The position numbers and the translations under genes are program-made. From Schlegelella_A sp036263655 (lineage in GTDB: Bacteria > Pseudomonadota > Gammaproteobacteria > Burkholderiales > Burkholderiaceae_C), in NCBI GenBank assembly GCA_036263655.1, contig DATAGP010000059.1:1-64000 (forward strand): a stretch of DNA of 64,000 bases, written 5' to 3'. Below are positions 41,322 to 49,856 of the stretch, one piece after another (position 1 is the first letter of the stretch; each line of letters begins with the position of its first letter). Under the pieces are notes generated by a model. The model ran no database searches and was not told where the DNA came from. It worked only from the letters and a program-made list of their open reading frames with translations.

Positions 41322-42779
41322 ATGTCGCTGCTTGCTTCGCTCGGGCTTCCGCCCGTTTCCTCGTCCCCGCAGCCGCCGCCCGCGGCCGGGCAGATGTCCG
41401 CTCCGCCCACCACGGGGAAGGCCAAGGTGAAAGGGAAAGCGGCCGGCAAGGTCCGGACGATCGACTTCGAGGAGGGCGAGACCATCGTCGCCGGCGAGCC
41501 GACGGTGCGCCAGCTCGCGATCGGGCAGATCGTGTGGGCCAACGGCCACGGCAAGCGGCAGATCTGGGGCCTGATCAACACGGCGGGCGACCTCGCGCAA
41601 GGCGGCAGTGCATGGCACGAGAAGGCGCTGGCCGAGATGAACGCGGTGGCGGCGCGAGGCGTGCAGTTGGTGGTCGGCCTGCAGGAGCGGGAGGACCGCT
41701 TCCGCGCCGACCTGCTGAAGGTGAAGACGGCCGTCAAGGAAAGCGCCAAGGGCCTGGCCGAGGTCAAGAAGCTCGGTCCGGCGATCGCCAAGCGCATGAA
41801 GCAGGACGACGACTTCTACGGCGACATCAAGGACTTCACCACCGCGCTGGCCACTGCGAAGAAGAGCGCCAAGGAGGTCTCCAAGGCAGCCAAGGATTTC
41901 GACGCCGCGACGAACGCGCTGAAGGCCGCCGTCTTCGACGAGAAGACCTATCAGGCGAAGAAGGACGTCGAGGCCGGGGAAGCGGCGGTCCGGAACAAGC
42001 AGGCGCAGATCGACGAGGCGAAGGCCATCTTCAGGAAGGTCATCGACATCGCCGGCAAAGTCGTCAAGCAGGAGTGGGGCGCGATCGCGACGATGGCCCT
42101 CGACTACGCGCAGGAGAAGGCGCTCGACGCTGCCGCCGACGCGCTCGCCGCCGGCCGCCTGATCGAGCAGCTGGAGGACCTCAAGGCGAACCTTGCCAAG
42201 GCCCGGGCCAAGGTCGACGAGTTCGAGAAGGGCTCGCTCGATGCGAAGCTGCAGGAGATGCAGGACCGGCTGGAGTCGGCGGCGAAGGCGCTGGAGATGG
42301 CGCACGACGCGCTGCACGAGGCGGTCGCCGACCTGCCCGGCGCGCAGCGCAACGCCATCAACGAGCTGAACGAGGACAAGAGCACCGCGCCGGCGGCCCA
42401 GATGATCTCGGCCCGCATCACCCAGCTGGCCGACATCGAGAAGGCGCGCGCTTCGTGCGGGGAGTACGCCAAGGTCGCCGACAAGGCGAATGCGCGCATG
42501 CAGCAGTTCGTCGAGCTGTTCAGGCAGGTGGGCACCTTCTTGGCGAAGGCCGCCAAGGACAAGCCCTACTACGCCGAGGACAAGCCGTACGGACGCGAGC
42601 TCTACCGGGCGTCGCTGAAGAACTCGATCGCCTTCGGCGACTGGTCGATGTCGATCCCGGGGGTCAAGCGCGAGGCCGAGAACGCGCTCAAGTGGCTCGC
42701 CTCGACCGGCGCCGACGGCCCGCTCGCCAACTTCGACCAGGCGATCGAGTCGACGCGCAAGGACCTGGGCCGGCCCTAG
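41322..42779 (+). CDS. Unrecognised 485-residue alpha-helical protein
   Basis: I do not recognise this protein. It starts with a disordered, proline-rich segment (about residues 1-50: PPVSSSPQPPPAAGQ, then a lysine-rich GKAKVKGKAAGK). The rest, about 60-485, is predominantly helical, with heptad-like Ala/Lys/Glu stretches at about 130-330 that suggest long coiled coils, and a mildly hydrophobic helix near VVKQEWGAIATMALDYAQEKA (about 250-270). There is no signal peptide and no catalytic motif. The ribosome-binding site is GAGGAG. The stop TAG shares the CTAG tetranucleotide with the stop of the convergent YidB-like gene. A helical pore-forming toxin, a secreted effector with a disordered leader, or a structural protein are all possible; no secretion or immunity gene is adjacent. 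Confidence 0.8.
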   Translation: MSLLASLGLPPVSSSPQPPPAAGQMSAPPTTGKAKVKGKAAGKVRTIDFEEGETIVAGEPTVRQLAIGQIVWANGHGKRQIWGLINTAGDLAQGGSAWHEKALAEMNAVAARGVQLVVGLQEREDRFRADLLKVKTAVKESAKGLAEVKKLGPAIAKRMKQDDDFYGDIKDFTTALATAKKSAKEVSKAAKDFDAATNALKAAVFDEKTYQAKKDVEAGEAAVRNKQAQIDEAKAIFRKVIDIAGKVVKQEWGAIATMALDYAQEKALDAAADALAAGRLIEQLEDLKANLAKARAKVDEFEKGSLDAKLQEMQDRLESAAKALEMAHDALHEAVADLPGAQRNAINELNEDKSTAPAAQMISARITQLADIEKARASCGEYAKVADKANARMQQFVELFRQVGTFLAKAAKDKPYYAEDKPYGRELYRASLKNSIAFGDWSMSIPGVKREAENALKWLASTGADGPLANFDQAIESTRKDLGRP

Positions 42780-43354
42780 ACCGTCAGCCGCTGGCCGATC
42801 TGGTCGAGGCGCGACTGGAACTGATCGTCGTCGGGCACGGCGCCGTCGGGCGTGAGGTGATCGACGACCTCGGGCAGCAGGTGGGCCAGGCCGTCCCGAG
42901 CCTCGTCGTCGCTGACGCCCGCCTGCGACGCGATCTGCGAGATCTGCTCGCGCCCGAACACCTCGGACAGTGCGTTGGGGTCGATCGGCTCGTTCGGCCC
43001 CGTCGACACCCAGGACTGCGCCTGCTGGCCGTAGCCCCGTTGGGTGAGCTGCTCGAGGAGCCCGCCCAGGCCGCCGAGCCCGCCCAGGCCGCCCATGCCG
43101 CCCATACCGCCCGCCCCCGCGGACGCGCCCGGCCCGAACATCTGGCCGAACCCGCCCGGCAGGCCGCCGCCGCCCATCGACCCGCCGGCGCGGGAGCGGT
43201 TGGCGAGCATGCCGAGCACCACCGGCAGCAGGGACATCAGGACACGTCCCATGCCGCCGCCGGAGCTTGCGGGGGCACCGAGTCCGCCGCCCATGGGCGA
43301 GCGTCCCTGGGCATTACCGGCGATTCCGCCGAGTATCTGGTCGAGCAATCCCAT
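42776..43354 (-). CDS. YidB-like (DUF937) glycine-rich protein
   Basis: A 192-residue protein starting MGLLDQILGGIAGN, the typical YidB N-terminus. A hydrophobic SLLPVVLGMLANR stretch and a glycine-rich GGMGGMGGLGGLGGLGGL spacer precede the family's C-terminal domain: LTQRGYGQQAQSWVSTGPN, then VFGREQISQIASQAGVSDDEA. The function of YidB proteins is unknown. The glycine spacer is longer than usual and derives from a GGC/GGT-CT repeat at about 43040-43120. The gene converges on the helical protein, sharing a CTAG at the two stops. Confidence 0.82.
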   Translation of the reverse strand: MGLLDQILGGIAGNAQGRSPMGGGLGAPASSGGGMGRVLMSLLPVVLGMLANRSRAGGSMGGGGLPGGFGQMFGPGASAGAGGMGGMGGLGGLGGLGGLLEQLTQRGYGQQAQSWVSTGPNEPIDPNALSEVFGREQISQIASQAGVSDDEARDGLAHLLPEVVDHLTPDGAVPDDDQFQSRLDQIGQRLTV

Positions 43355-43499
43355 GCCAAGCTCCTCTGGAAGTGGAAGGGCACTAGAGCAAGCCGCGCGC
43401 CTGCAGCGCCGAGGGCAGACGCAGGCGCGCCGATGAGCGTCCCGCGGCTCGACGGTGCCGCTGCGGATAATCGCGCCGCCGATCTCACCGGAGCACCTG

Positions 43500-44129
43500 A
43501 TGCCCTTGCGCCTCGACCACGTCATCTACGCAGGGCGGGACCTGGACACGCTGATGTCCGGCTTCGCCGCGCTGACCGGCGTCGCGCCCGTCCGCGGCGG
43601 CCGGCACCCGGGGCTCGGCACCCGCAACGCCCTCGCTTCGCTCGGCGACGACGTGTACTTCGAGCTGCTCGCCGTCGACCCGGAACAGGCGACCGCCCTC
43701 GCCGGGACGTTGGGCGGCCGCATCGACGCCCTGCCCTCGCCTCGCCTGCTCGCCTACATGCTGAAAGGCGCTGGGCTCGAGCGCCAGCAAGAGATCCTCG
43801 CCCGACACGGGATCGCGTCGGACCTTTTCGATGCCTCGCGGAACACGCCGGACGGGCGCACCTTGCGCTGGCGCCTGCTGGTTCCGCGCGACAACGCCTG
43901 GGGAGACTGGGTCCCCAAGTTCATCGACTGGCTCGACACGGTGCATCCCGCCACGACATCCGTGCCGGGCTGCCGTCTCGAGACCTTCGAGATGGGGCAC
44001 CCCGATGCCGCCCGGCTCAACGAGCTCCTGGCCGAGCTCGGTGCCGACCTGGTCGCGCAAACGGCCGACCAGCCTTTCTTCCAACTTCGCCTGCAGACGC
44101 CGCGCGGGCGGGTGAGCTTCGTCGGCTGA
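43500..44129 (+). CDS. VOC/glyoxalase-like domain protein
   Basis: A 209-residue protein of the glyoxalase-like (PF13468-type) family. MPLRLDHVIYAGRDLDTLM is the first beta-alpha unit with the metal-site His in LDHVIYAGRDL, and GTRNALASLGDDVYFELLAVDP supplies the Glu strand. The second half repeats the fold weakly and ends TPRGRVSFVG. It may be a dioxygenase, isomerase or resistance protein; the substrate is unknown. It is isolated between the YidB-like gene (divergent) and the convergent HCCA-isomerase-like gene. The start at 43500 was chosen over 43455 because it begins the conserved domain. Confidence 0.78.
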   Translation: MPLRLDHVIYAGRDLDTLMSGFAALTGVAPVRGGRHPGLGTRNALASLGDDVYFELLAVDPEQATALAGTLGGRIDALPSPRLLAYMLKGAGLERQQEILARHGIASDLFDASRNTPDGRTLRWRLLVPRDNAWGDWVPKFIDWLDTVHPATTSVPGCRLETFEMGHPDAARLNELLAELGADLVAQTADQPFFQLRLQTPRGRVSFVG

Positions 44130-44153
44130 AGCGCCCCGGCCGCGGCCTCGCTG

Positions 44154-44771
44154 CTAGCGCTCGCCGCGAAGGGCCAGCATCGCCGCCTCGACTTCGCGCA
44201 GCCGGTCCTTGCCGAAGTACATGTCGTCGCCGACGAAGAAGGTTGGCGAGCCGAACGCGCCGCGCGCGAAGGCCTCCTCCGTGTTCGCCTTGAGGACGTC
44301 CTTGGCCGACGCGCTGGCGCCGGCTTCCACGATCGCCGGGCCGTCGAGACCCGCATCGGCCAGGACGGCCAGGACTTCGGCGCTGTCGCTCATGTTCCGG
44401 CCCTCTTCCCACATCGCCGCGAACATCGCGTTCACATAAGGCTCGAAGCAGCCCAGGTTCTGCGCCGCCACGGCGCCACGCATGATCTGCAGCGTGTTCA
44501 CGGGAAAGTGCGGGTTGAGCCTGAATGCCGTGATGCCGTGCGCCTTGACGAAACGCTCGATCTCCAGCATCTCGTAGGCGCGCTTGTTGGGTATGTCGGC
44601 GTTCGACACGAACGGCGAGCGGTTGTTGCTCAGCTTGAACAGGCCGCCGAGCAGGACCGGCACGTAGGCGACGGGGATGCCGGTGCGCGCCTCGATGTGC
44701 GGCAGCACGCGATGGCAGAGATACGCGTTCGGGCTGCCGAAGTCGAACAGGAACTGCACGGGAGCCGTCAC
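44154..44771 (-). CDS. 2-hydroxychromene-2-carboxylate isomerase-like (DsbA/kappa-GST fold) protein
   Basis: A 205-residue thioredoxin-fold protein with an inserted helical domain. FLFDFGSPNAYLCHRVLP near the N-terminus holds the Ser of HCCA isomerases in place of the DsbA CxxC pair, and AFGSPTFFVGDDMYFGKDRL is the cis-Pro region. HCCA isomerases act with glutathione on aromatic breakdown products, but many relatives have other tasks. The GTG start overlaps the stop of the SDR gene upstream (GTGA), and both lie in line with the ThuA-domain gene, so they may be one transcript under the operator at 46668-46692. Confidence 0.82.
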   Translation of the reverse strand: MTAPVQFLFDFGSPNAYLCHRVLPHIEARTGIPVAYVPVLLGGLFKLSNNRSPFVSNADIPNKRAYEMLEIERFVKAHGITAFRLNPHFPVNTLQIMRGAVAAQNLGCFEPYVNAMFAAMWEEGRNMSDSAEVLAVLADAGLDGPAIVEAGASASAKDVLKANTEEAFARGAFGSPTFFVGDDMYFGKDRLREVEAAMLALRGER

Positions 44772-45499
44772 CAGTTCTCCATCCAGGGTCGAAGATCGCT
44801 CTCGTGGGTCCAGGCATCGCGCGGCTGCCGGTGGATGTGCCAGTAGGCGTCGGCGATGTGATCCGGGTCTAGGATGCCCTGCTTCTCCTTCAGCGCATAG
44901 CGCTCGGGAAAGCTGCTGCGGATGAACTCGGTGTCTATGGCGCCGTCGATGATCGGGTGCGCGACGTGGATGCCTCGCGGCCACAGCTCGCGGGCCATGC
45001 TCTGCGCCAGGGCACGCAATGCATGCTTGGCGCCGGCGAACGCGGCGAAGCCTTCGCGGCCGCGCAGGCTGGCCGTCGCACCGGTGAAGATGATGGTGCC
45101 GCGGCCCCGCGGCAGCATCGCCTTGGCGACTTCGCGGCCCATCAGGAAGCCGCCGAAGCACGCCATTTCCCAGACCTTGCGGTAGACGCGCGAGGTGGTT
45201 TCGGCGATCCCGAAGTTCACGTTGGCGCCGATGTTGAAGACCGCGACCTCGATCGGTGCGATGTCCCGCTCGATCTGCTCGACGAGGCGGATCATCTCGT
45301 CCTCGTCGCGGGCGTCGCTGCCGAAGGGATGGGCCCGACCGCCCTCTTCGCGGATCTGCGCCACGAGCGGCTGCAGCTTGTCGACGTGGCGGCGCGTGAC
45401 GCAGGCGACGTAGCCTTCGCGAGCGAAACGGCGCGCCACCGCGCCGCCGGTCGCGTCACCGGCGCCGATCACGAGAATGGCCTTGTCCGCGTGCTCCAT
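44768..45499 (-). CDS. SDR family oxidoreductase lacking the catalytic tyrosine
   Basis: A 243-residue short-chain dehydrogenase fold. The cofactor loop is degenerate (GAGDATGGAVARRFA, residues 12-26, in place of TGxxxGIG). Ser144 is present, but the YxxxK motif reads F154-AGA-K158, so the catalytic Tyr is Phe. The NNAG motif is replaced by NIGAN at 89-93. It may be a non-classical reductase, or a binding protein; SDR relatives with these changes occur in other catabolic clusters. It overlaps the HCCA-isomerase-like gene by 4 bp and follows the ThuA-domain gene by 88 bp. Confidence 0.82.
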   Translation of the reverse strand: MEHADKAILVIGAGDATGGAVARRFAREGYVACVTRRHVDKLQPLVAQIREEGGRAHPFGSDARDEDEMIRLVEQIERDIAPIEVAVFNIGANVNFGIAETTSRVYRKVWEMACFGGFLMGREVAKAMLPRGRGTIIFTGATASLRGREGFAAFAGAKHALRALAQSMARELWPRGIHVAHPIIDGAIDTEFIRSSFPERYALKEKQGILDPDHIADAYWHIHRQPRDAWTHESDLRPWMENW

Positions 45500-45587
45500 G
45501 GTCCTCTCCGGCCTTCAGCCGAAGTGTGGACGATCTCGGGAATCAGGGTGCGGCGGCACGCGGCGCCGGGTGATCCTCGGAGGGCGA

Positions 45588-46601
45588 CTACTTCGTGCAG
45601 AAAGGCACCAGGCCCATCGCCGACTTGATGCCGTTCACGAGCATCTGCTTGAACTGCGCCTGGCCGGGGAAGCCGGAGCCGTCGACGAACGCCTGCCCGT
45701 CGTGGCCAAGCGTCGTCACCCAGGAGCGGCCGCCGTCGTAGTACTGGCACCAGGTCACCGGGTGGAAGCGGCCGTGCCCGGGATGCGTCGTGCGCCGCGT
45801 CGCGAGGGTGTTCTCGTCGACGTTGGCGAGGAACTTGACGTTGGTCGGGAACGGCACCAGGTTGTACCACTCGTCGCGGAACTCCCAGCGCATCGGCAAG
45901 CCGTTGGTCGACGAGTCGTTGGCGGTGACGATCTGCACCGTGCCGTTCTGGTTGGCGCCGTGGTCGTAGTAGTTGGCATTGCCGAGCAGGCCCTCGTACC
46001 ACGGCCAGTTGTACTCGGTGCCGAAGGCGTTGTGGATGCCGACGAAACCGCCGCCGGCGCGGATGAACTGACGCAGGTTGACCTTGCCCTGGTCGAGGTA
46101 CGCGCTGGTCGACGTGTTGACCGCTTGCGCCGGGTCGACCGCCGTGCCGTGCTTCCACAGGGCGTCGCGGCTGTTGTTCAAGAAGATCACCGCCTTGTAC
46201 GTCGTGTTGCCTGCCCCGGGAAGGCGGGTCACCTCTTCGGTCCAGTCGACCTGGATCCCTTCGGCGTTCAGCCATTGCACGAGCGCGCGCTGGGCCACGT
46301 GGCCGGCCTCGAGCGGTGGGTTCAGGCCAGCCGGCATGCGCGGGCCGATGTTGGCGTGCCGCGGACCCGCGGTGCGCGAGAAGATCAGAACCCGGTTCTG
46401 CCGGCCGGGACCGACCCAGTCGTGATAGCACGCCGGGTCGACGCCGCGGCAGACGTTGTAGGTCGGGTCCCAGCTCGACGGGGCGGCGCCCGGCGGCAGG
46501 TTGCCGTTGGTCGGCGTCGTGTCCTGCGCGCTGGCCCCCGTCACTGCCGCAGCAAGCCCGAGCAGGGCGGCAACGGCGCTACGGCGAAAGCGGATGTCCA
46601 T
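45588..46601 (-). CDS. ThuA-domain secreted protein
   Basis: A 337-residue periplasmic protein with a Sec signal (MDIRFRRSAVAALLGLAAAV, cut after ASA). The mature part is a ThuA (trehalose-utilisation) domain of the class I glutamine-amidotransferase fold: NRVLIFSRTAGPRH, YKAVIFLNNSRDALW, IRAGGGFVGIHNAFGTEYNW. Recent work ties some ThuA proteins to 3-keto-glycoside breakdown, but the role here is unknown. Its own promoter contains the 25-bp element (46668-46692), 67 bp upstream, which it shares with the TRAP, PQQ dehydrogenase and ALDH promoters. GGAG precedes the ATG by a short spacer. Confidence 0.85.
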   Translation of the reverse strand: MDIRFRRSAVAALLGLAAAVTGASAQDTTPTNGNLPPGAAPSSWDPTYNVCRGVDPACYHDWVGPGRQNRVLIFSRTAGPRHANIGPRMPAGLNPPLEAGHVAQRALVQWLNAEGIQVDWTEEVTRLPGAGNTTYKAVIFLNNSRDALWKHGTAVDPAQAVNTSTSAYLDQGKVNLRQFIRAGGGFVGIHNAFGTEYNWPWYEGLLGNANYYDHGANQNGTVQIVTANDSSTNGLPMRWEFRDEWYNLVPFPTNVKFLANVDENTLATRRTTHPGHGRFHPVTWCQYYDGGRSWVTTLGHDGQAFVDGSGFPGQAQFKQMLVNGIKSAMGLVPFCTK

Positions 46602-46667
46602 GTCTTTGCTCCATCTTTGTGCGTTGGGTGTCGGTGCGTGCCCGCCGGCGGCGAGTTCTCGTCGCTC

Positions 46668-46692
46668 GTTCTGTACCATAGAACAGCGTTTT
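46668..46692. promoter_or_regulatory. 25-bp element A (proposed IclR operator), ThuA promoter
   Basis: GTTCT (46668-46672), 7 bases, AGAAC (46680-46684), AGC, GTTTT (46688-46692). It lies 67 bp upstream of the ThuA-domain start. The same architecture and spacing recurs at three other promoters in this region. Confidence 0.7.
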
Positions 46693-46794
46693 GTTTTCTC
46701 GATGCAGTATAGAAGCCGTTGGTCTGCTGTCAACCGATAGACCCCTCGATCGCGGGGCTTGCGCCGATCCACTTCGTGGACGGCAGCCGCCTCG

Positions 46795-48072
46795 CTAATA
46801 GAACCAGCGAGCGGGAACCAGGACGAGCTGCGGGAACAGCACCATGGCGAACATGATCAGGAACTCGGCGATCATGAAAGGGATGACGCCGCGGGTGACG
46901 ACGTCCATGGGAACCTTGCCGACGCCCGCCACCGTGTTCAGCACCACGCCGACCGGCGGCGTGATCAACCCGATGGCGTTGTTGATCATGAAGAGGACGC
47001 CGAAATAGATGGGGTCGATCCCGGCGGCATAGACGATCGGCATCAGAACGGGCGTCAGGATCAGGATCGTCGGCGTCATGTCGAGCGCCGTGCCGACGAT
47101 CATCACGAGCAACATGATCCCCATCATGAGCAGCGTCGGGCTGTCGAGCAGCGGCTTGAGCAGGGACACCACCTGCGCCGGGATGTTCGCCACCGTGATC
47201 AGCCAGGCGCTCACGGCCGCCGCGGCAACGAGGAACATGACGACAGCGCTGGTTCGCGCCGCGTCGACCAGCACGGAGTAGAGCTTCGACAGCGGGAGCT
47301 CGCGGTAGACGACGGTCGCCACGAACAGGGCGTAGACGGCGGCGACGACGCCGGCCTCTGTCGGCGTGAACACGCCCATCTTCATGCCGACGATGATGAT
47401 GAACGGCAGGACGAGCGCCCATGCGGCTTCGCGCACGGCGGTCAGGACCTCGGCGAGGGACTTGCGCCTGGGCGGGACGATCGTCTCGCCGCGCGCGAGG
47501 AACCACCAGGTCACCCACAGCGTCGCCGCGAGCATCAGGGCCGGGAAGATCCCGGCGAAGAACAGCTTCGAGATCGAGACGTTCGCGGCGACGCCGAAGA
47601 CGACGAAGCCGATGCTGGGCGGCACCACCGGCGCGATGATGCCCGCCGAGGCGATGAGGCCCGCGGCGCGGCCGGGCTCGTGCCCGGCCTTGATCATCAT
47701 CGGCAGCAGGATGGCCGACAAGGCGGCCGCATCCGCGATCGCCGAGCCGGAGAGCGCCGCCAGCAGGCAGGCGGCGACGATCACGACGTAGCCGAGGCCG
47801 CCCTTGATGTGGCCGACCAGCACCAGGGCGAGGTTGACGATTCGCCGCGACAGCCCGCCGACGTTCATCACCTCGCCGGCGAGCAGGAAGAAGGGCACCG
47901 CCAGCAAGGGGTAGCTGTTGGCACCATTGATGACGTTCTGGGCCAGGATCTGCGCGTCGAGCATGCCCAGGTGCCACATCAGGGCGGCGCCGCACACCAG
48001 GAGCGCGAACGAGATCGGGATGCCGATCGCCATCGCCGCAAGCAGCGAGAAGATGAAGACCGCGATGGTCAC
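46795..48072 (-). CDS. TRAP transporter large permease (DctM family)
   Basis: A 425-residue permease with about 12 hydrophobic segments. FALLVCGAALMWHLGMLDAQ, LLAVPFFLLAGEVMN and the conserved IAPVVPPSIGFVVFGV and LITPPVGVVLNTVAGV stretches identify DctM of the common C4-dicarboxylate-like subgroup. It works with the adjacent DctQ and DctP proteins. The start overlaps the dctQ stop by 4 bp. Downstream is the 194-bp gap to the ThuA gene. Confidence 0.92.
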   Translation of the reverse strand: MTIAVFIFSLLAAMAIGIPISFALLVCGAALMWHLGMLDAQILAQNVINGANSYPLLAVPFFLLAGEVMNVGGLSRRIVNLALVLVGHIKGGLGYVVIVAACLLAALSGSAIADAAALSAILLPMMIKAGHEPGRAAGLIASAGIIAPVVPPSIGFVVFGVAANVSISKLFFAGIFPALMLAATLWVTWWFLARGETIVPPRRKSLAEVLTAVREAAWALVLPFIIIVGMKMGVFTPTEAGVVAAVYALFVATVVYRELPLSKLYSVLVDAARTSAVVMFLVAAAAVSAWLITVANIPAQVVSLLKPLLDSPTLLMMGIMLLVMIVGTALDMTPTILILTPVLMPIVYAAGIDPIYFGVLFMINNAIGLITPPVGVVLNTVAGVGKVPMDVVTRGVIPFMIAEFLIMFAMVLFPQLVLVPARWFY

Positions 48073-48614
48073 TTCAGGTCCTCGGACTCTTTGATGATGA
48101 CGAGGTCGGCTTCAGTGGCGCGGCCGCTGAGCAGCTTGATCAAGTCGTTGAGGAGCACGACGGCGGCCGAGACGCTGAAGACGAGCCCGACACCGTAGAA
48201 CCAGCCCATCGACGCGCCGCTCGACGGTGCGGAGACGTCCCAGTTGATCTTCGTCTGCTCGAGCGATCCGTTGAAGATGAACCAGCAGGTCATCAGCATC
48301 AGCAGGTAGCCGATGAGGAGGCACACCTTCTTGCCGGCCGGGCCGAGCCGCCCGACCAGCATCTCCGTGCCGAGGTGGGCGTGCCGGTGCAGCGCGACCA
48401 CCGCGCCCATGAACGTCAGCCAGACGAACAGCCACCGAGACATCTCCTCGGTGACCGAGATCCCCGAGTTGAAGCCGTAGCGCAGGACGACGTTGCCGAA
48501 CACCAGCGCCACCATCAGCACCAGGCACGACGCGATGAAGGCCTCGAGGACCTTGCAGTAGCCGTCGAGGACGGCGTCGACCAGGCTGACCTTGCGCGGG
48601 GCGTCAGGGGGCAC
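48069..48614 (-). CDS. TRAP transporter small permease (DctQ family)
   Basis: A 181-residue membrane protein with four helices. GNVVLRYGFNSGISVTEEMSRWLFVWLTFMGA is the hallmark of DctQ and holds the conserved Glu and Arg residues; HRHAHLGTEML is the following loop. It lies 36 bp after the binding-protein gene. The subgroup differs from the TakQ-like protein at 27.2 kb, so the two transporters serve different substrates. Confidence 0.9.
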   Translation of the reverse strand: MPPDAPRKVSLVDAVLDGYCKVLEAFIASCLVLMVALVFGNVVLRYGFNSGISVTEEMSRWLFVWLTFMGAVVALHRHAHLGTEMLVGRLGPAGKKVCLLIGYLLMLMTCWFIFNGSLEQTKINWDVSAPSSGASMGWFYGVGLVFSVSAAVVLLNDLIKLLSGRATEADLVIIKESEDLK

Positions 48615-48650
48615 GGGCAGCCTGCGGGTCGACGGGGGTGCGAGCGTGCG

Positions 48651-49661
48651 TCAACCCTTGTGGATGCGCGTCAGCTCGTCGGTGTAGAGCTTGGCGATCG
48701 CCGGATCGTAGGTTCCGAGGAAGCGATCGGTCACCGCCTTGGCCGTCTGCCGCATGCGCGCCTGCTCGGCGGGCGCTACTTCGTTGTACTGCATGCCCTT
48801 GGCCTGCAGCTCGCCGACGGCCTTCTGCGCCGCCGCGCGGCTCGCCTGCCGCTGGTAGCCGCGCGCCTCGTTCGCGGCATCGCTCATGATCTTCTGCTCG
48901 GCCGGCGAGAGGCGGTCCCAGAAGCGCTTGCTGACGAGCATGATGTTCGCGGCGTACACGTGGTTGGTCGCGCTGACGAACTTCTGCACCTCGTAGAACT
49001 TGTTGGACAGGATCACCGAGAACGGGTTCTCCTGCCCGTCGACGGCCCTGGACTCGAGGGCGCCGTACAGCTCCGCGAACGGCATCGGCACCGGGTTCGC
49101 CTTGAACGCCTTGAAGGTGTCGAGGAAGACCGGGTTCGGGATGACGCGGATCTTGAGGCCGTCGAGGTCCTCGGCCTTGGCGATGGCGCGCTTGCTGTTG
49201 GTGACGTTGCGAAAGCCCAGGTCCCAGTAGCCGAGCGCGACGAGACCCTTCTCCGGCAGCTTGGCGATCAAGGCCTGGCCGAGCGGCCCGTCGAGCAGTG
49301 CGTCGGCCTGTGCGAAGTTGCCGACGGCGAACGGGAAGTCGACGAGGCCGAATTCCTTGACGATGCCGGCAAGCGACGTCGTCGCCGGCGCCGACATCTC
49401 CTGCACGCCCCCCTGCAGCGCCGACTGCTGCTGCAGCTCGTTGCCGAGCTGCGAGGCCGGGAACTCCTGCACCTTCATCTTGCCGCCGCTCTTGGCAGCC
49501 ACGAGCTCGCCGAAGCGCTTGACCCCCATGCTGACCGGATGGTCGGTGTTGTTGAGGTGGCCGAAACGGATCGTCCGCTCCTGGACGTCCTGTGCGAAGG
49601 CGGTCAGCGGCAGGCCCATGGACAGGCCGGCGAGAGTGACGGCGCGGCGCTGGAGGTTCAT
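48651..49661 (-). CDS. TRAP transporter substrate-binding protein (DctP family)
   Basis: A 336-residue periplasmic binding protein. The signal peptide is MNLQRRAVTLAGLSMGLPLT, ending AFA. The mature part shows the DctP set: FGHLNNTDHPVSMGVKRF, GLKIRVIPNPVFLDTFKAFKANP with the carboxylate-binding Arg, and ALESRAVDGQENPFSVI. The GQENP motif is typical of DctP proteins for carboxylate ligands. It heads the dctPQM unit. Two copies of the 13-bp half-element (49709 and 49801) and one full 25-bp element (49789-49813) lie upstream, so it is probably controlled by the IclR regulator at 56.1 kb. Confidence 0.9.
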   Translation of the reverse strand: MNLQRRAVTLAGLSMGLPLTAFAQDVQERTIRFGHLNNTDHPVSMGVKRFGELVAAKSGGKMKVQEFPASQLGNELQQQSALQGGVQEMSAPATTSLAGIVKEFGLVDFPFAVGNFAQADALLDGPLGQALIAKLPEKGLVALGYWDLGFRNVTNSKRAIAKAEDLDGLKIRVIPNPVFLDTFKAFKANPVPMPFAELYGALESRAVDGQENPFSVILSNKFYEVQKFVSATNHVYAANIMLVSKRFWDRLSPAEQKIMSDAANEARGYQRQASRAAAQKAVGELQAKGMQYNEVAPAEQARMRQTAKAVTDRFLGTYDPAIAKLYTDELTRIHKG

Positions 49662-49708
49662 GTGATCGTTCTCCAAAAGCTGGGGCGGCTGTCGATGCTT
49701 TCACGATC

Positions 49709-49721
49709 AGAACGGCGTTCC
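49709..49721. promoter_or_regulatory. 13-bp palindromic element upstream of TRAP binding-protein gene
   Basis: AGAAC-GGC-GTTCC, an almost perfect palindrome 48 bp before the dctP-type start. It matches the right-hand part of the 25-bp element (RGAAC-N3-GTTYY). Its left-hand GTTNT is missing. Confidence 0.5.
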
Positions 49722-49788
49722 ATCATGGAATACGCCGAGCGCTTCGCAGACGCCACGGGTGAGCGGGCCGACGGACCAGGGTCGTGTT

Positions 49789-49813
49789 GTTCTAGACCGT
49801 AGAACGGCGTTTC
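49789..49813. promoter_or_regulatory. 25-bp element B (proposed IclR operator), TRAP promoter
   Basis: GTTCT (49789-49793), 7 bases, AGAAC (49801-49805), GGC, GTTTC (49809-49813). It lies 128 bp upstream of the dctP-type gene in the 195-bp gap after the MBL-fold gene. Spacing is identical to elements A, C and D. Confidence 0.7.
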
Positions 49814-49856
49814 GAAATACTAGGTGCCCGAGTCAGCGCTGTCAAACGGAGGGACT

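Noticed and set aside
41322..42779. Helical orphan as part of a contractile injection system
   Set aside because: The leader looks like known cargo leaders, but no tail sheath, tube, baseplate or AAA ATPase gene lies in the window. Kept only as a speculation in the findings.
43040..43130. Short tandem repeats, considered as a repeat array
   Set aside because: They encode the glycine-rich GGMGGLGG spacer of the YidB-like protein in frame; there are no spacers or repeat units of CRISPR type.
46700..46720. A second copy of the regulatory element near the ThuA promoter (AGAAGCCGTTGG)
   Set aside because: The spacing between the AGAA and GTT parts is one base short and the left-hand GTTNT is missing.
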